NCBI GenBank assembly: GCA_021780935.1
Contig: JAJXXT010000062.1
Location: 1 to 13,775, forward strand
Source: Pseudomonadota bacterium
GTDB lineage: Bacteria; Pseudomonadota; Alphaproteobacteria; Acetobacterales; Acetobacteraceae
Direction of reading: 5' to 3'
DNA: 13,775 bases
A program made the translations under genes and the position numbers. Position 1 is the first letter of the stretch; every line of letters starts with the position of its first letter. The notes under the pieces were generated by a model. The model was not told the origin of the DNA. It searched no databases and was given only the letters and a program-made list of their open reading frames with translations. Below, in pieces: positions 1-6,702 of the stretch.

Positions 1-1
1 G

Positions 2-295
2 TCGGTCAAGCCCGGCTCCTATCCCTGGCGCAATCACCCCAACGCCTGGCGGCCGAACCATATCCATTTTTCCCTGTTCGGTCCCGGCTTCGCCACCCGC
101 CTGATCACGCAGATGTATTTCCCGGGCGATCCGCTGCTCGATCTCGATCCGATCTATCTCGCCGTGCCGGGGGGCGCGCGCGGGCGGCTGATCTCGCGCT
201 TCGATCTGTCGCTGACGGCGCCGGAATGGGCGCTTGGCTATCGCTTCGATTTCGTTCTCCGTGGCCGCGGTGCCACGCCGATGGAGGCGGGCTGA
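2..295 (+). CDS. pcaH: protocatechuate 3,4-dioxygenase beta subunit, 5' partial
   Basis: C-terminal 97 residues of the iron-binding subunit of the enzyme that cleaves protocatechuate between its two hydroxyls to 3-carboxy-cis,cis-muconate in the cytoplasm. The visible part holds three of the four Fe(III) ligands known from the Pseudomonas enzyme: Tyr at residue 7 of the fragment (Y447), and His 20 and His 22 in the HIH motif (H460 and H462). Arg 17 corresponds to R457, which stabilises the active site. The spacing between these residues is exactly that of the family. The fourth ligand (Y408) lies upstream of the window. The C-terminal stretch with ITQMYFPGDP and the YRFDFVLRG ending is also typical. 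The stop is followed after one base by the ATG of pcaG, so the two subunits are translationally linked. The gene begins before the window and reads from base 2. Confidence 0.95.
   Translation, partial: SVKPGSYPWRNHPNAWRPNHIHFSLFGPGFATRLITQMYFPGDPLLDLDPIYLAVPGGARGRLISRFDLSLTAPEWALGYRFDFVLRGRGATPMEAG
283..287 (+). promoter_or_regulatory. ribosome binding site of pcaG
   Basis: GGAGG lies inside the end of pcaH, nine bases before the ATG at 297. It selects that start over an in-frame ATG at 234, which would overlap pcaH by 62 bp. Confidence 0.7.
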
Positions 296-296
296 C

Positions 297-818
297 ATGA
301 AGGGAGTAACGCCAAGCCAAACGATCGGCCCCTACTGGCACCTGATCGGGCACGAGGAATGGGCCGACCTGACCCGCTTCGGCGCCACTGGCGAGCGCAT
401 CACGCTGAGCGGACGGATCGTCGACGGCGAAGGGCTGCCGGTGACCGACGCGGCGGTGGAGATCTGGCAGGCGGACCCGCCGGCCGATGAGCGTTTCCCC
501 GCCTATGGCCGTTCGGCAACCGACGGCGAGGGCAGTTTCCGCTTCACCACGATCAAGCCTGGCCCGGTGCCGGGACGCGGCAATAGTCTCCAGGCGCCGC
601 ATCTGGCGCTCACCGTGATGGCGCGGGGATTGCTGGTCGGGCTCGTCACCCGGGTCTACTTCGCGGGCGAGGCGCTGAACGACACGGATCCTGTGCTCAC
701 CGCCATCGAGCCGGCGCCGCGCCGCGCGACGCTGATCGCCGTGCCGGACGGTCCCGGTGCCTGGCGGCTCGACATCCGGCTGCAAGGCCGCGACGAGACC
801 GTCTTCCTGGAGGTGTGA
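297..818 (+). CDS. pcaG: protocatechuate 3,4-dioxygenase alpha subunit
   Basis: Structural partner of PcaH in the intradiol dioxygenase complex. It shares the fold but carries no iron ligands. The protein has 173 residues and opens with the PcaG hallmark TPSQTIGPY (residues 5-13). Next comes the beta-sandwich core with ITLSGRIVDGEGLPV and AAVEIWQAD, and then the GSFRFTTIKPGPVPG region. This start was chosen because it has a GGAGG ribosome binding site, sits one base after the pcaH stop, and begins right before the conserved motif. The stop TGA shares its A with the ATG of pcaB. Family length is about 180-200 residues, so this copy is compact but complete. Identification is secure from motif and neighbours. 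Confidence 0.95.
   Translation: MKGVTPSQTIGPYWHLIGHEEWADLTRFGATGERITLSGRIVDGEGLPVTDAAVEIWQADPPADERFPAYGRSATDGEGSFRFTTIKPGPVPGRGNSLQAPHLALTVMARGLLVGLVTRVYFAGEALNDTDPVLTAIEPAPRRATLIAVPDGPGAWRLDIRLQGRDETVFLEV
809..813 (+). promoter_or_regulatory. ribosome binding site of pcaB
   Basis: GGAGG ends four bases before the ATG at 818. It is too close to the in-frame GTG at 815, so the ATG overlapping the pcaG stop (TGATG) is the better start. Confidence 0.6.
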
Positions 819-2179
819 TGCCCGTCAATCCCGCCGACAGCGTGGTCTTCGGCACGCTCTACGGTTCCGACGCCATGCGCGCGGTGTTCGACGAGCGGAG
901 CTTCCTGCAGCGCATGCTGGATGTGGAGGCGGCGCTCGCCCGCGTCGAGGCCGGGTTGGGGCTGATCCCGGAGGCTGCCGCGGCGGCGATCGAGGCGGCC
1001 GCCCGCGTGGAGCATCTCGATACCGCCGAACTCGCCGCCAGCGTGCGCAATGTCGGCTATCCGGTGGTCGGGCTGGTGCGTGGGTTGTCACGCGCGGCCG
1101 AGGCACGTCAGGCCGGCGCCGGCGGCTATACCCATTGGGGCGCGACCACCCAGGACATCATGGACACTGCATTGGTGCTGCAGATCCGCGACGGGCTCGG
1201 GCTGCTGCGCGCCGACCTTGTCGCCACGATCGGCGCGCTGGCCGCGCAGGCGGAGGCCCATCGCGGCACGGTGATGGCAGGGCGGACCCATCTGCAGCAC
1301 GCCTTGCCGGTGACCTTCGGGCTGAAATGCGCGATCTGGCTCATGCCGCTGGTGACCCATCTGGAACGGCTGGACCAGATGCGCCCCCGCGTGGAACAGG
1401 TCCAGTTCGGCGGCGCAGCCGGCACGCTCGCCTCGCTCGGCGAGCACGGGCTCGCAGTGATGACGGGCCTGGCCGAGACGCTCGGCCTCGCGGCCCCACC
1501 GGCGCCATGGCACGTGGCACGGGACGGCCTGGTCGAGGCAGTGGGATTCCTCGGCCTGCTCACCGGCAGCCTCGCCAAATTCGCCACCGATATCATCCTG
1601 CTTGCCCAGACCGAGATCGCCGAGGTCACCGAGCCCTACGTCGCCGGCCGCGGCGCCTCATCGACCATGCCGCAGAAGCGCAACCCGATCGCCTCGGAAT
1701 ACATCCTCGCCGCATCCCGTGGCGTGCAGGCGCTGGTGCCGCTGATGCAGGGCGCCATGGCGCAGGACCATGAGCGGGCCACCGGACCCTGGCAGGCGGA
1801 GATACTGGCGCTGCCGCAGGCCTTCGTGCTCGCCCACGGCGCCCTGCTCCACGCGCGCACCATCGCGGAGGGCATGGTGGTCGATGCGGCGCGCATGGGC
1901 CGCAATCTCGACGCCACCGGCGGGGCGATCGTTGCCGAGGCGGTGATGATGGGGCTCGCCCCGGCGCTCGGGCGCGAGGCGGCGCACCACGCCGTCAAGC
2001 AGGCCTGCGACGCCGCCCTCGCCGAGCGCATCCCGCTCGCGTCGGCGCTCGGGCGCGAGGCGACGGTGACATCGCGGCTGGACGGCGCGGCGATCGCCCG
2101 CCTCACCGACCCGGCACGCTATCTCGGCAGCAGCGACGCCTTCATCGACCGGGTGCTCGCGCGGGCACGGCGGGCGTGA
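818..2179 (+). CDS. pcaB: 3-carboxy-cis,cis-muconate cycloisomerase
   Basis: Second step of the protocatechuate branch: it lactonises the PcaHG product to gamma-carboxymuconolactone. It belongs to the fumarase/aspartase superfamily and is expected to be a homotetramer. At 453 residues it is full length for the long bacterial form. Superfamily blocks appear in order: C1 around residues 105-117 (THWGATTQDIMDT), C2 with GRTHLQHALPVTFG at about 155-168, and the C3 catalytic loop with SSTMPQKRNP at 281-290. Position 280, normally Gly in the lyase signature, is Ala here. The start overlaps the pcaG stop, which implies translational coupling. The later pca genes (pcaC, pcaD) are not downstream, so they must lie elsewhere or upstream. 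PcaB rather than adenylosuccinate lyase is favoured by position and by the STMPQKRNP loop. Confidence 0.93.
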   Translation: MPVNPADSVVFGTLYGSDAMRAVFDERSFLQRMLDVEAALARVEAGLGLIPEAAAAAIEAAARVEHLDTAELAASVRNVGYPVVGLVRGLSRAAEARQAGAGGYTHWGATTQDIMDTALVLQIRDGLGLLRADLVATIGALAAQAEAHRGTVMAGRTHLQHALPVTFGLKCAIWLMPLVTHLERLDQMRPRVEQVQFGGAAGTLASLGEHGLAVMTGLAETLGLAAPPAPWHVARDGLVEAVGFLGLLTGSLAKFATDIILLAQTEIAEVTEPYVAGRGASSTMPQKRNPIASEYILAASRGVQALVPLMQGAMAQDHERATGPWQAEILALPQAFVLAHGALLHARTIAEGMVVDAARMGRNLDATGGAIVAEAVMMGLAPALGREAAHHAVKQACDAALAERIPLASALGREATVTSRLDGAAIARLTDPARYLGSSDAFIDRVLARARRA

Positions 2180-2212
2180 GTGCCAGACATCGACGAAACG
2201 GGGGGGACACAC

Positions 2213-3304
2213 ATGGCTGATGCGATCGCGACGATTCCGGTGCCGGCGCTGCGGGCGTTCGTTGCCGCTATTTTTGCCGCTGCCGGCTGCGAGGCGGTGG
2301 AGGCCGAGCGGATCGGGCGATATCTCGTCTCCGCCAATCTCGCCGGCCATGACAGCCACGGCGTCATCCGCGTGCCGCGCTACATCCAGTGGCTCAAACA
2401 GGGCCATGTCCGCGCCGGACAGGGGCTGACCCTGGTCAATGATGCGCCGACGCATGCGCTGGTCGACGGCAATTTCGGCTTCGGCCAGACCATCGGCCCG
2501 CTCGCCGTCGATCTCGGCATCGAGAAGGCGAAGCGGCACGGGCTGGCGGCCGTGGCGCTGCGCAATTCCGGCCATCTCGGCCGCATCGGCGACTGGGGCG
2601 AGCGTGCGGCCGCGGCCGGGCTGGTTTCGCTGCATTTCGTCAATGTCTTCGGCGGCGAATTGGTGGCCCCGTTCGGCGGGGTGGACCGGCGCTTTTCCAC
2701 CGACCCGATCTGCATCGCCGCGCCCTCGGACGGCGGCGTGCCGATGGTGCTCGATTTCGCCACCTCCATGGTGGCCGAGGGCAAGGTGCTGGTCGCCGCC
2801 GATGGCGGCAAGCCGGTGCCGCACGGCGCGCTGATCGGCCCGGACGGGGCGCTTTCCGCCGATCCGGCCCAACTCTACGGCCCGGTCGTCCCGGGCGGCC
2901 CGCGCGATGCCTCCAAGGGCCTCGGGGCGCTGCGCACCTTTGGCGAGCACAAGGGTTCGGGTCTGGCCTTCATGTGTGAAATTCTCGCCGGCTGCCTCAG
3001 CGCCGGCGGCACGTCGGGGCCGATCCCTGGCGGGCAGCGCGGGCGCATCGCCAACGGCATGTTCTCCGTTTATGTCGATCCGAACGGCTTCGGCACGGCG
3101 GACTTCGTTCAGCGTGCGCAGGACTACGCGGCCTATATGAAAGCCGCGCGCCCGGCGAGCGCGGGCGGCGAGGTGCTGGTGCCGGGCGAGCCGGAGGCGC
3201 GCACCCGCGCGGCGCGCGAGCGCGACGGCATTCCGCTCGCCGCGGGCACGTGGGCGGCGATCCGCGCCACCGCCGGCGAGTTCGGCGTCGCCTCGCCCGG
3301 GTAG
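2213..3304 (+). CDS. Ldh2 (malate/L-lactate/ureidoglycolate dehydrogenase) family oxidoreductase
   Basis: NAD(P)-dependent oxidoreductase of the Ldh2 family, which is unrelated to classical Rossmann-fold malate dehydrogenases. It has 363 residues, the usual length. Family motifs seen: HDSHG at residues 46-50, including the presumed catalytic His; NFGFGQ shortly after; RNSGHLGRIGDW at 117-128; and the KGSGLAFMCEILAG segment in the C-terminal third. The ATG at 2213 follows a G-rich ribosome binding site (about 2200-2206). A GTG at 2180, directly after the pcaB stop, is a weaker alternative that adds 11 residues. Substrates known in the family include malate, lactate, ureidoglycolate, sulfolactate and cyclic imino acids, so specificity cannot be read from sequence. 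Lying between pcaB and fumarase, it could be a malate dehydrogenase (inference only). Confidence 0.88.
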   Translation: MADAIATIPVPALRAFVAAIFAAAGCEAVEAERIGRYLVSANLAGHDSHGVIRVPRYIQWLKQGHVRAGQGLTLVNDAPTHALVDGNFGFGQTIGPLAVDLGIEKAKRHGLAAVALRNSGHLGRIGDWGERAAAAGLVSLHFVNVFGGELVAPFGGVDRRFSTDPICIAAPSDGGVPMVLDFATSMVAEGKVLVAADGGKPVPHGALIGPDGALSADPAQLYGPVVPGGPRDASKGLGALRTFGEHKGSGLAFMCEILAGCLSAGGTSGPIPGGQRGRIANGMFSVYVDPNGFGTADFVQRAQDYAAYMKAARPASAGGEVLVPGEPEARTRAARERDGIPLAAGTWAAIRATAGEFGVASPG

Positions 3305-3309
3305 GCCGC

Positions 3310-4716
3310 GTGTCCGGTGCCACGCGCACCGAGACGGACAGTCTCGGCAGCATCGAAATCCCCGCCGAGCGCTACTGGGGGCCGCAGACTGAGCGCGCGC
3401 GGCGTCTGTTCCGCATCGGCGAGGAACGTTTCCCGCCGGGGCTGATCCGCGCCGTCGGGCTGCAGAAGCTGGCGGCGGCCGAGGCCAATCTCGCGCTCGG
3501 CGCGCTGCCGGCCGAACTCGCGCTGCCGATCGCGGCGGCGGCCCGGGAAATCGCCGACGGCGAGATGGACGTCGAGTTCCCGCTGCATGTCTGGCAGACC
3601 GGATCGGGCACCCAGACCAACATGAACGCCAACGAGGTCATCGCCAACCGCGCCAATGAGCGGCTCGGCGGGCCGCGCGGCGCCCGCAGCCCGATCCACC
3701 CCAACGATCACGTCAACCGCAGCCAGTCCTCCAACGACAGTTTCCCGACCGTGATGCACGTCGCTTCCGTCGAGGCGGTGCAGCGCCGGCTGGTTCCGGC
3801 CCTCGGGGTGCTGCGCGCCGGGCTCGCCGCCCGCGCCGCCGAGTGGGACGACATCGTCAAACTCGGCCGCACCCACATGATGGATGCCGTGCCGGTGACG
3901 CTCGGCCAGGAATTCGGTGCCTGGGCGCGGCAGATCGAACTCGGGCTCGATCGCCTCGCCGCGGTCATGCCCCGCCTGCTGGCCCTGCCGCAGGGCGGCA
4001 CCGCGGTTGGCACGGGTCTCAACTGCCCCCCGGATTTCGACCGCGTCTTCTGCGAGCGCATGGCCGCCCTCACCGGGTTCGCCTTCGTGCCCAACCCCAA
4101 CAAGTTCGAGGGCATGGGCGCGCACGATGCCTTCGTCGAGCTCTCCGGCGCCTTCAACGTCATAGCGGTCTCGCTGACCAAGCTCGGCAACGATATCCGT
4201 CTGCTCGGCTCGGGCCCGCGCGGCGGCCTCGGCGAACTCGTGATTCCCGCGGACGGACTCGCCTCGTCGATCATGCCGGGTAAGACCAACCCGACCCAGT
4301 GCGAGGCCCTGACCATGGTCGCCGCCCAGGTGATGGGCAACCATGTCGCGGTCACCATCGCCGGCGCGCAGAGCTTTCTGGAGCTCAATGTCTTCAAGCC
4401 GGTGATCATCCATAACGTCCTGCAATCCGCCCGCCTGCTGGCCGACGCGGCGACCAGCTTCGCCGAGAACATGGTGGCCAAGCTGGTTCCGGACCGTGCC
4501 CGCATCGCCGAGAGCCTGGCTCGCTCGCCGATGCTCGTCACCGCGCTCGCCCCGCGCCTCGGCTACGACGCGGCGGTGCGCATCGCGCGCACGGCGCTGG
4601 CCGGGAACCTTACCCTGAAGGCGGCGGCGGCGAGGCTGGGTCTCCTCACCGAAGAGGAATTCGATCGCCTGGTGGTGCCGGCGCGCATGGTCCGCCCGCA
4701 CGCGGTGGACGGCTGA
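3310..4716 (+). CDS. fumC: class II fumarate hydratase
   Basis: Oxygen-stable, iron-free fumarase that interconverts fumarate and L-malate in the TCA cycle, normally as a homotetramer. The protein has 468 residues, matching the family, and aligns from its first residues with the canonical N-terminus (TETDSLGSIEIPAERYWG). Active-site blocks: TGSGTQTNMN at 97-106, HPNDHVNRSQSSND ending at 143, GRTH with catalytic His 189, and the SS loop S319-S320-I-M-P-G with K325 and N327. These positions match E. coli FumC H188, S318, K324 and N326. Residue 318, Gly in the usual lyase signature, is Ala. The GTG start lies five bases after the upstream stop and fits the family N-terminus; the ribosome binding site is weak. 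The gene is tightly packed between the Ldh2 gene and the RHH gene, so co-transcription is likely. Confidence 0.95.
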   Translation: MSGATRTETDSLGSIEIPAERYWGPQTERARRLFRIGEERFPPGLIRAVGLQKLAAAEANLALGALPAELALPIAAAAREIADGEMDVEFPLHVWQTGSGTQTNMNANEVIANRANERLGGPRGARSPIHPNDHVNRSQSSNDSFPTVMHVASVEAVQRRLVPALGVLRAGLAARAAEWDDIVKLGRTHMMDAVPVTLGQEFGAWARQIELGLDRLAAVMPRLLALPQGGTAVGTGLNCPPDFDRVFCERMAALTGFAFVPNPNKFEGMGAHDAFVELSGAFNVIAVSLTKLGNDIRLLGSGPRGGLGELVIPADGLASSIMPGKTNPTQCEALTMVAAQVMGNHVAVTIAGAQSFLELNVFKPVIIHNVLQSARLLADAATSFAENMVAKLVPDRARIAESLARSPMLVTALAPRLGYDAAVRIARTALAGNLTLKAAAARLGLLTEEEFDRLVVPARMVRPHAVDG

Positions 4717-4719
4717 GCC

Positions 4720-4932
4720 GTGCCCGGCCTGGTCAAGCGCAGCGTCTCGCTCGCCGGGCACCGCACCTCCATCGCGCTCGAAGCCGAATTCTGGTCCGGA
4801 CTGACGGCGCTGGCCGTGTCGCGCGGACAGGCTTTGGCGGTGCTGCTGGCCGAGATCGACGCCCAGCGTCCGCCCGGCCGGCCGCTCGCCTCGGCGCTGC
4901 GTGTCGCGTTACTCGAATCCCTGCGGCGTTAA
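4720..4932 (+). CDS. ribbon-helix-helix domain protein
   Basis: A 70-residue protein of the RHH_4 type. An N-terminal beta strand with KRSVSLAGHRTSIALE (residues 6-21) is followed by two helices (FWSGLTALAVSRG, then LAVLLAEIDAQ). Ribbon-helix-helix proteins bind DNA as dimers through the paired strands, so a small transcriptional regulator is likely; its target is unknown. It starts with GTG three bases after the fumC stop and ends with TAA. As I recall, a small RHH gene next to fumC is a recurrent arrangement in alphaproteobacteria, which suggests that fumC-RHH is the old pair and the pca genes lie upstream of it. A perfect hairpin begins 27 bases after the stop. Confidence 0.82.
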   Translation: MPGLVKRSVSLAGHRTSIALEAEFWSGLTALAVSRGQALAVLLAEIDAQRPPGRPLASALRVALLESLRR

Positions 4933-4959
4933 CGATTATGCAAGGGGGGCGTGCCGAGA

Positions 4960-4994
4960 CTGAGTGCCATCGGGAAACACCCGATGGCACTCAG
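4960..4994 (+). repeat. perfect 15-bp hairpin before the 62-aa gene
   Basis: CTGAGTGCCATCGGG (4960-4974) and CCCGATGGCACTCAG (4980-4994) are exact inverted repeats around a 5-base loop, AAACA. The hairpin lies between the RHH stop (4932) and the ATG at 5007. No T-run follows, so it is not a standard intrinsic terminator. The last two stem bases are the AG of the AGGGG ribosome binding site (4993-4997). Directly after it, GGGA (4995-4998) can pair with TCCC (5003-5006), right up to the start codon. It could be a terminator or mRNA-stabilising stem for the operon, a structure masking the downstream ribosome binding site, or a DNA operator. Confidence 0.85.
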
Positions 4995-5006
4995 GGGAAA
5001 ACTCCC

Positions 5007-5195
5007 ATGTACAAGATCGCTGACATCGAGGCTTCCGCCCGCGGCGTCACCAGCCCGCTGATGCTCGCCGACCGAATTCTCTCGCTCGCCCAGGACGCCG
5101 ACCGCGCCGGCTACCAGACCACGGCAGACCGGCTGCTCTCGCTCGCGTTCCGCGTGCTGGATCGTCCCGGTCGGGCCAGCCTCAAACGGAACTGA
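5007..5195 (+). CDS. small hypothetical protein, 62 aa
   Basis: I do not recognise this protein. It has 62 residues, is probably cytoplasmic, and has no signal peptide or membrane segment. The C-terminal two thirds look helical, with hydrophobic residues at regular spacing (LMLADRILSLAQDADRAG, then TADRLLSLAFRVLD), followed by a basic tail ending in LKRN. LADRILSLA and ADRLLSLAF look like two related helical units. The ATG at 5007 was chosen over one at 4938 because it follows an AGGGG ribosome binding site at 4993-4997 and because the longer form would run through the perfect hairpin at 4960-4994. It is convergent with the MBL gene, with 20 bp between the stops. Translation from this start is likely but unproven. 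Confidence 0.65.
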   Translation: MYKIADIEASARGVTSPLMLADRILSLAQDADRAGYQTTADRLLSLAFRVLDRPGRASLKRN

Positions 5196-5215
5196 TCTGC
5201 CCCTCGCGCCCGGCT

Positions 5216-6046
5216 TCAGCGGGGAAACACGGGCCGGCTGGCGGCGAGACGCGCTGGCGCCTCGGGATCGTGGCTGGGCAGATAGACGACCGGCTCTGCC
5301 TCGGCCCAGCGGCGTATGGACGCCAGCGTGGCAATCTCCAGCGCCGGGGTCGACGTCACCCCGCCGGCCACGCCCTCGCGCAGGCCCTGCTCGGCGTAGC
5401 TGGTGTCACCGGCGATGAGAATGTTGAGTCCGTCACGCCGGACCACTACCGAGACATGCCCCCGGGTGTGGCCAGGCGTCGGCACGACGACGACATCCCC
5501 CGCCCGGGTCAGCGCCAGACCTTCCTGGAACGGTCCGAGCGCCATCGGCGCGAAGCCGATCGGCTGCGGCGAGAAATCGCTCGGCCAGCGATGCGGCAGA
5601 TAGCCGCGTAGCCGCCCCGCGGGCCCGCGCGCCGCCGCCAGCTCGTCGAGCGAGACCAGCGTCGGGCAACCGGCGACGTGCGCCAGCCCGCCGGCATGAT
5701 CCGTATGCAGATGGGTCAGCACCACGCAGCGAAGATCGCGGGGCGCGTAGCCGAGGGCGCGCAAGCGTGGCCCGATCTCCTGCTCCGGTGTGATGTCGAA
5801 GCGAACCGAGAAGCGGAAGAACGGGTGCCAGCGGGGCAGGTAGCCAGGGCGCATCACCGCCGCGGTCTCCCCGGTATCGACCAGGATCGGGCCTTCCGGA
5901 TGATCGATGAGCCAGGCGAGTATCGGCCGCCACTCCGTCCAGCCACGGTCGAGCAGCACCCCCAATGGCCCGAGCGGACCGCGGCGCTCCTGGCTCGGGC
6001 GCAAGGCGACGCGGCCGGTGCTGATCGGGTGGATGTGGATGGTCAT
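5216..6046 (-). CDS. MBL-fold metallo-hydrolase, N-acyl homoserine lactonase-like
   Basis: Metallo-beta-lactamase fold hydrolase of 276 residues. The di-zinc motif HLHTDH is at residues 112-117, followed by His 193 in PTPGHTRGH, Asp 214 in AGDTSY and His 259 in LPSHD, so all metal ligands are present. Tyr 217, three residues after the bridging Asp, matches the spacing of Asp191-Tyr194 in the AiiA lactonase, where Tyr helps open the homoserine lactone ring. The N-terminus (STGRVALRP) and the DTGET segment also fit the lactonase branch. No signal peptide is seen, so it is probably cytoplasmic. It stands alone, divergent from the chromate transporter pair, with a 19-bp palindrome in the shared 107-bp upstream region. 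Function as a quorum-quenching lactonase is inferred; other lactones or esters remain possible. Confidence 0.85.
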   Translation of the reverse strand: MTIHIHPISTGRVALRPSQERRGPLGPLGVLLDRGWTEWRPILAWLIDHPEGPILVDTGETAAVMRPGYLPRWHPFFRFSVRFDITPEQEIGPRLRALGYAPRDLRCVVLTHLHTDHAGGLAHVAGCPTLVSLDELAAARGPAGRLRGYLPHRWPSDFSPQPIGFAPMALGPFQEGLALTRAGDVVVVPTPGHTRGHVSVVVRRDGLNILIAGDTSYAEQGLREGVAGGVTSTPALEIATLASIRRWAEAEPVVYLPSHDPEAPARLAASRPVFPR

Positions 6047-6112
6047 GCGCCGGATGACGCGCGGATCACGCTCTATCCCGTTGTCTGAACGAGCAACTTT
6101 ATCCCATCAGCC

Positions 6113-6131
6113 GATTCCGTCTGACGGAATC
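6113..6131. promoter_or_regulatory. 19-bp palindrome, candidate operator
   Basis: GATTCCGTC (6113-6121) and GACGGAATC (6123-6131) are exact inverted repeats around one central T. The site lies in the 107-bp gap between the divergent MBL gene (start 6046) and the first chromate transporter gene (ATG 6154), 22 bases before the latter. Size and symmetry fit binding by a dimeric repressor or activator. The regulator is not in the window except possibly the RHH protein, and nothing links the two directly. Confidence 0.6.
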
Positions 6132-6153
6132 TTACTCTAGCCTGCGAGGCGTC

Positions 6154-6702
6154 ATGACTCACGCCGAATCCGTTCCGCCGGGTCTGCGCGCCCTTTTTGT
6201 GGGCTTTCTGACCATCGGCCTGTCCGGCTTCGGCGGCGTGCTGCCCTGGGCGCGTCGCGTCGTGGTCGAGCGGCGCCACTGGCTCAGCGAAGCCGAATTC
6301 ACCGACCTGCTCGGCCTCTGCCAGTTCCTGCCGGGACCCAACGTGATCAATCTCTCGGTCGCGCTCGGCGCGCGCTTCCGCGGTGTGGCGGGTTCGGCGG
6401 CCTGTTTTGCCGGGCTGATGGCGGCGCCGATGGTGATCGTCCTGGTCCTCGGCGCATTGCAGACCCGCTATGGCGGGCTGCCCGTGGTCCAGCATCTGTT
6501 CCGCGGCCTCGCCGCCGGTGCCTCCGGCCTGGTGCTCGCGACCGCGATCCGCATCGGCGCGCCGCTGCGCCGCCACCCGGTGGGCCTCGTTATCGGGCTC
6601 GGCGCCGCCGCGGCGCTGGCGCTTGCCCGCCTGCCGCTGCTGCCCGTGCTGCTCGCCGCCGCGCTGCTCGGCATCCTGCTGGCGAGGCGCACCGGACGAT
6701 GA
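6154..6702 (+). CDS. chrA: chromate transporter, N-terminal-half subunit
   Basis: Inner-membrane protein of the CHR family with 182 residues, equivalent to the N-terminal half of long ChrA. It carries the family signature GLSGFGG (residues 23-29), followed by the PWARRVVVERRHWLS segment and QFLPGPN, and then several hydrophobic segments. Long ChrA effluxes chromate, probably driven by the proton-motive force. In the short form two separate half-proteins are thought to work together. The ATG has a GAGG site at 6145-6148. The stop overlaps the start of the next gene (ATGA), indicating coupled translation and one complex. The substrate has not been shown here; many CHR proteins are annotated by homology alone. 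No chrB regulator is present. Confidence 0.85.
   Translation: MTHAESVPPGLRALFVGFLTIGLSGFGGVLPWARRVVVERRHWLSEAEFTDLLGLCQFLPGPNVINLSVALGARFRGVAGSAACFAGLMAAPMVIVLVLGALQTRYGGLPVVQHLFRGLAAGASGLVLATAIRIGAPLRRHPVGLVIGLGAAAALALARLPLLPVLLAAALLGILLARRTGR

Noticed and set aside
1658..2950. 430-residue minus-strand open frame opposite pcaB and the Ldh2 gene
   Set aside because: It spans two well-supported genes on the other strand and has Arg/Ala-biased composition without recognisable domains.
3133..4761. 542-residue minus-strand open frame opposite fumC
   Set aside because: Low-complexity Arg/Ala/Gly/His-rich translation with no family motif. It is a GC-driven antisense shadow of fumC, whose protein matches its family throughout.
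4960..4994. Hairpin as a classic rho-independent terminator
   Set aside because: The stem is strong but no T-run follows on either strand (GGGAAAACTCCC comes next), so it was listed as a hairpin of open function.
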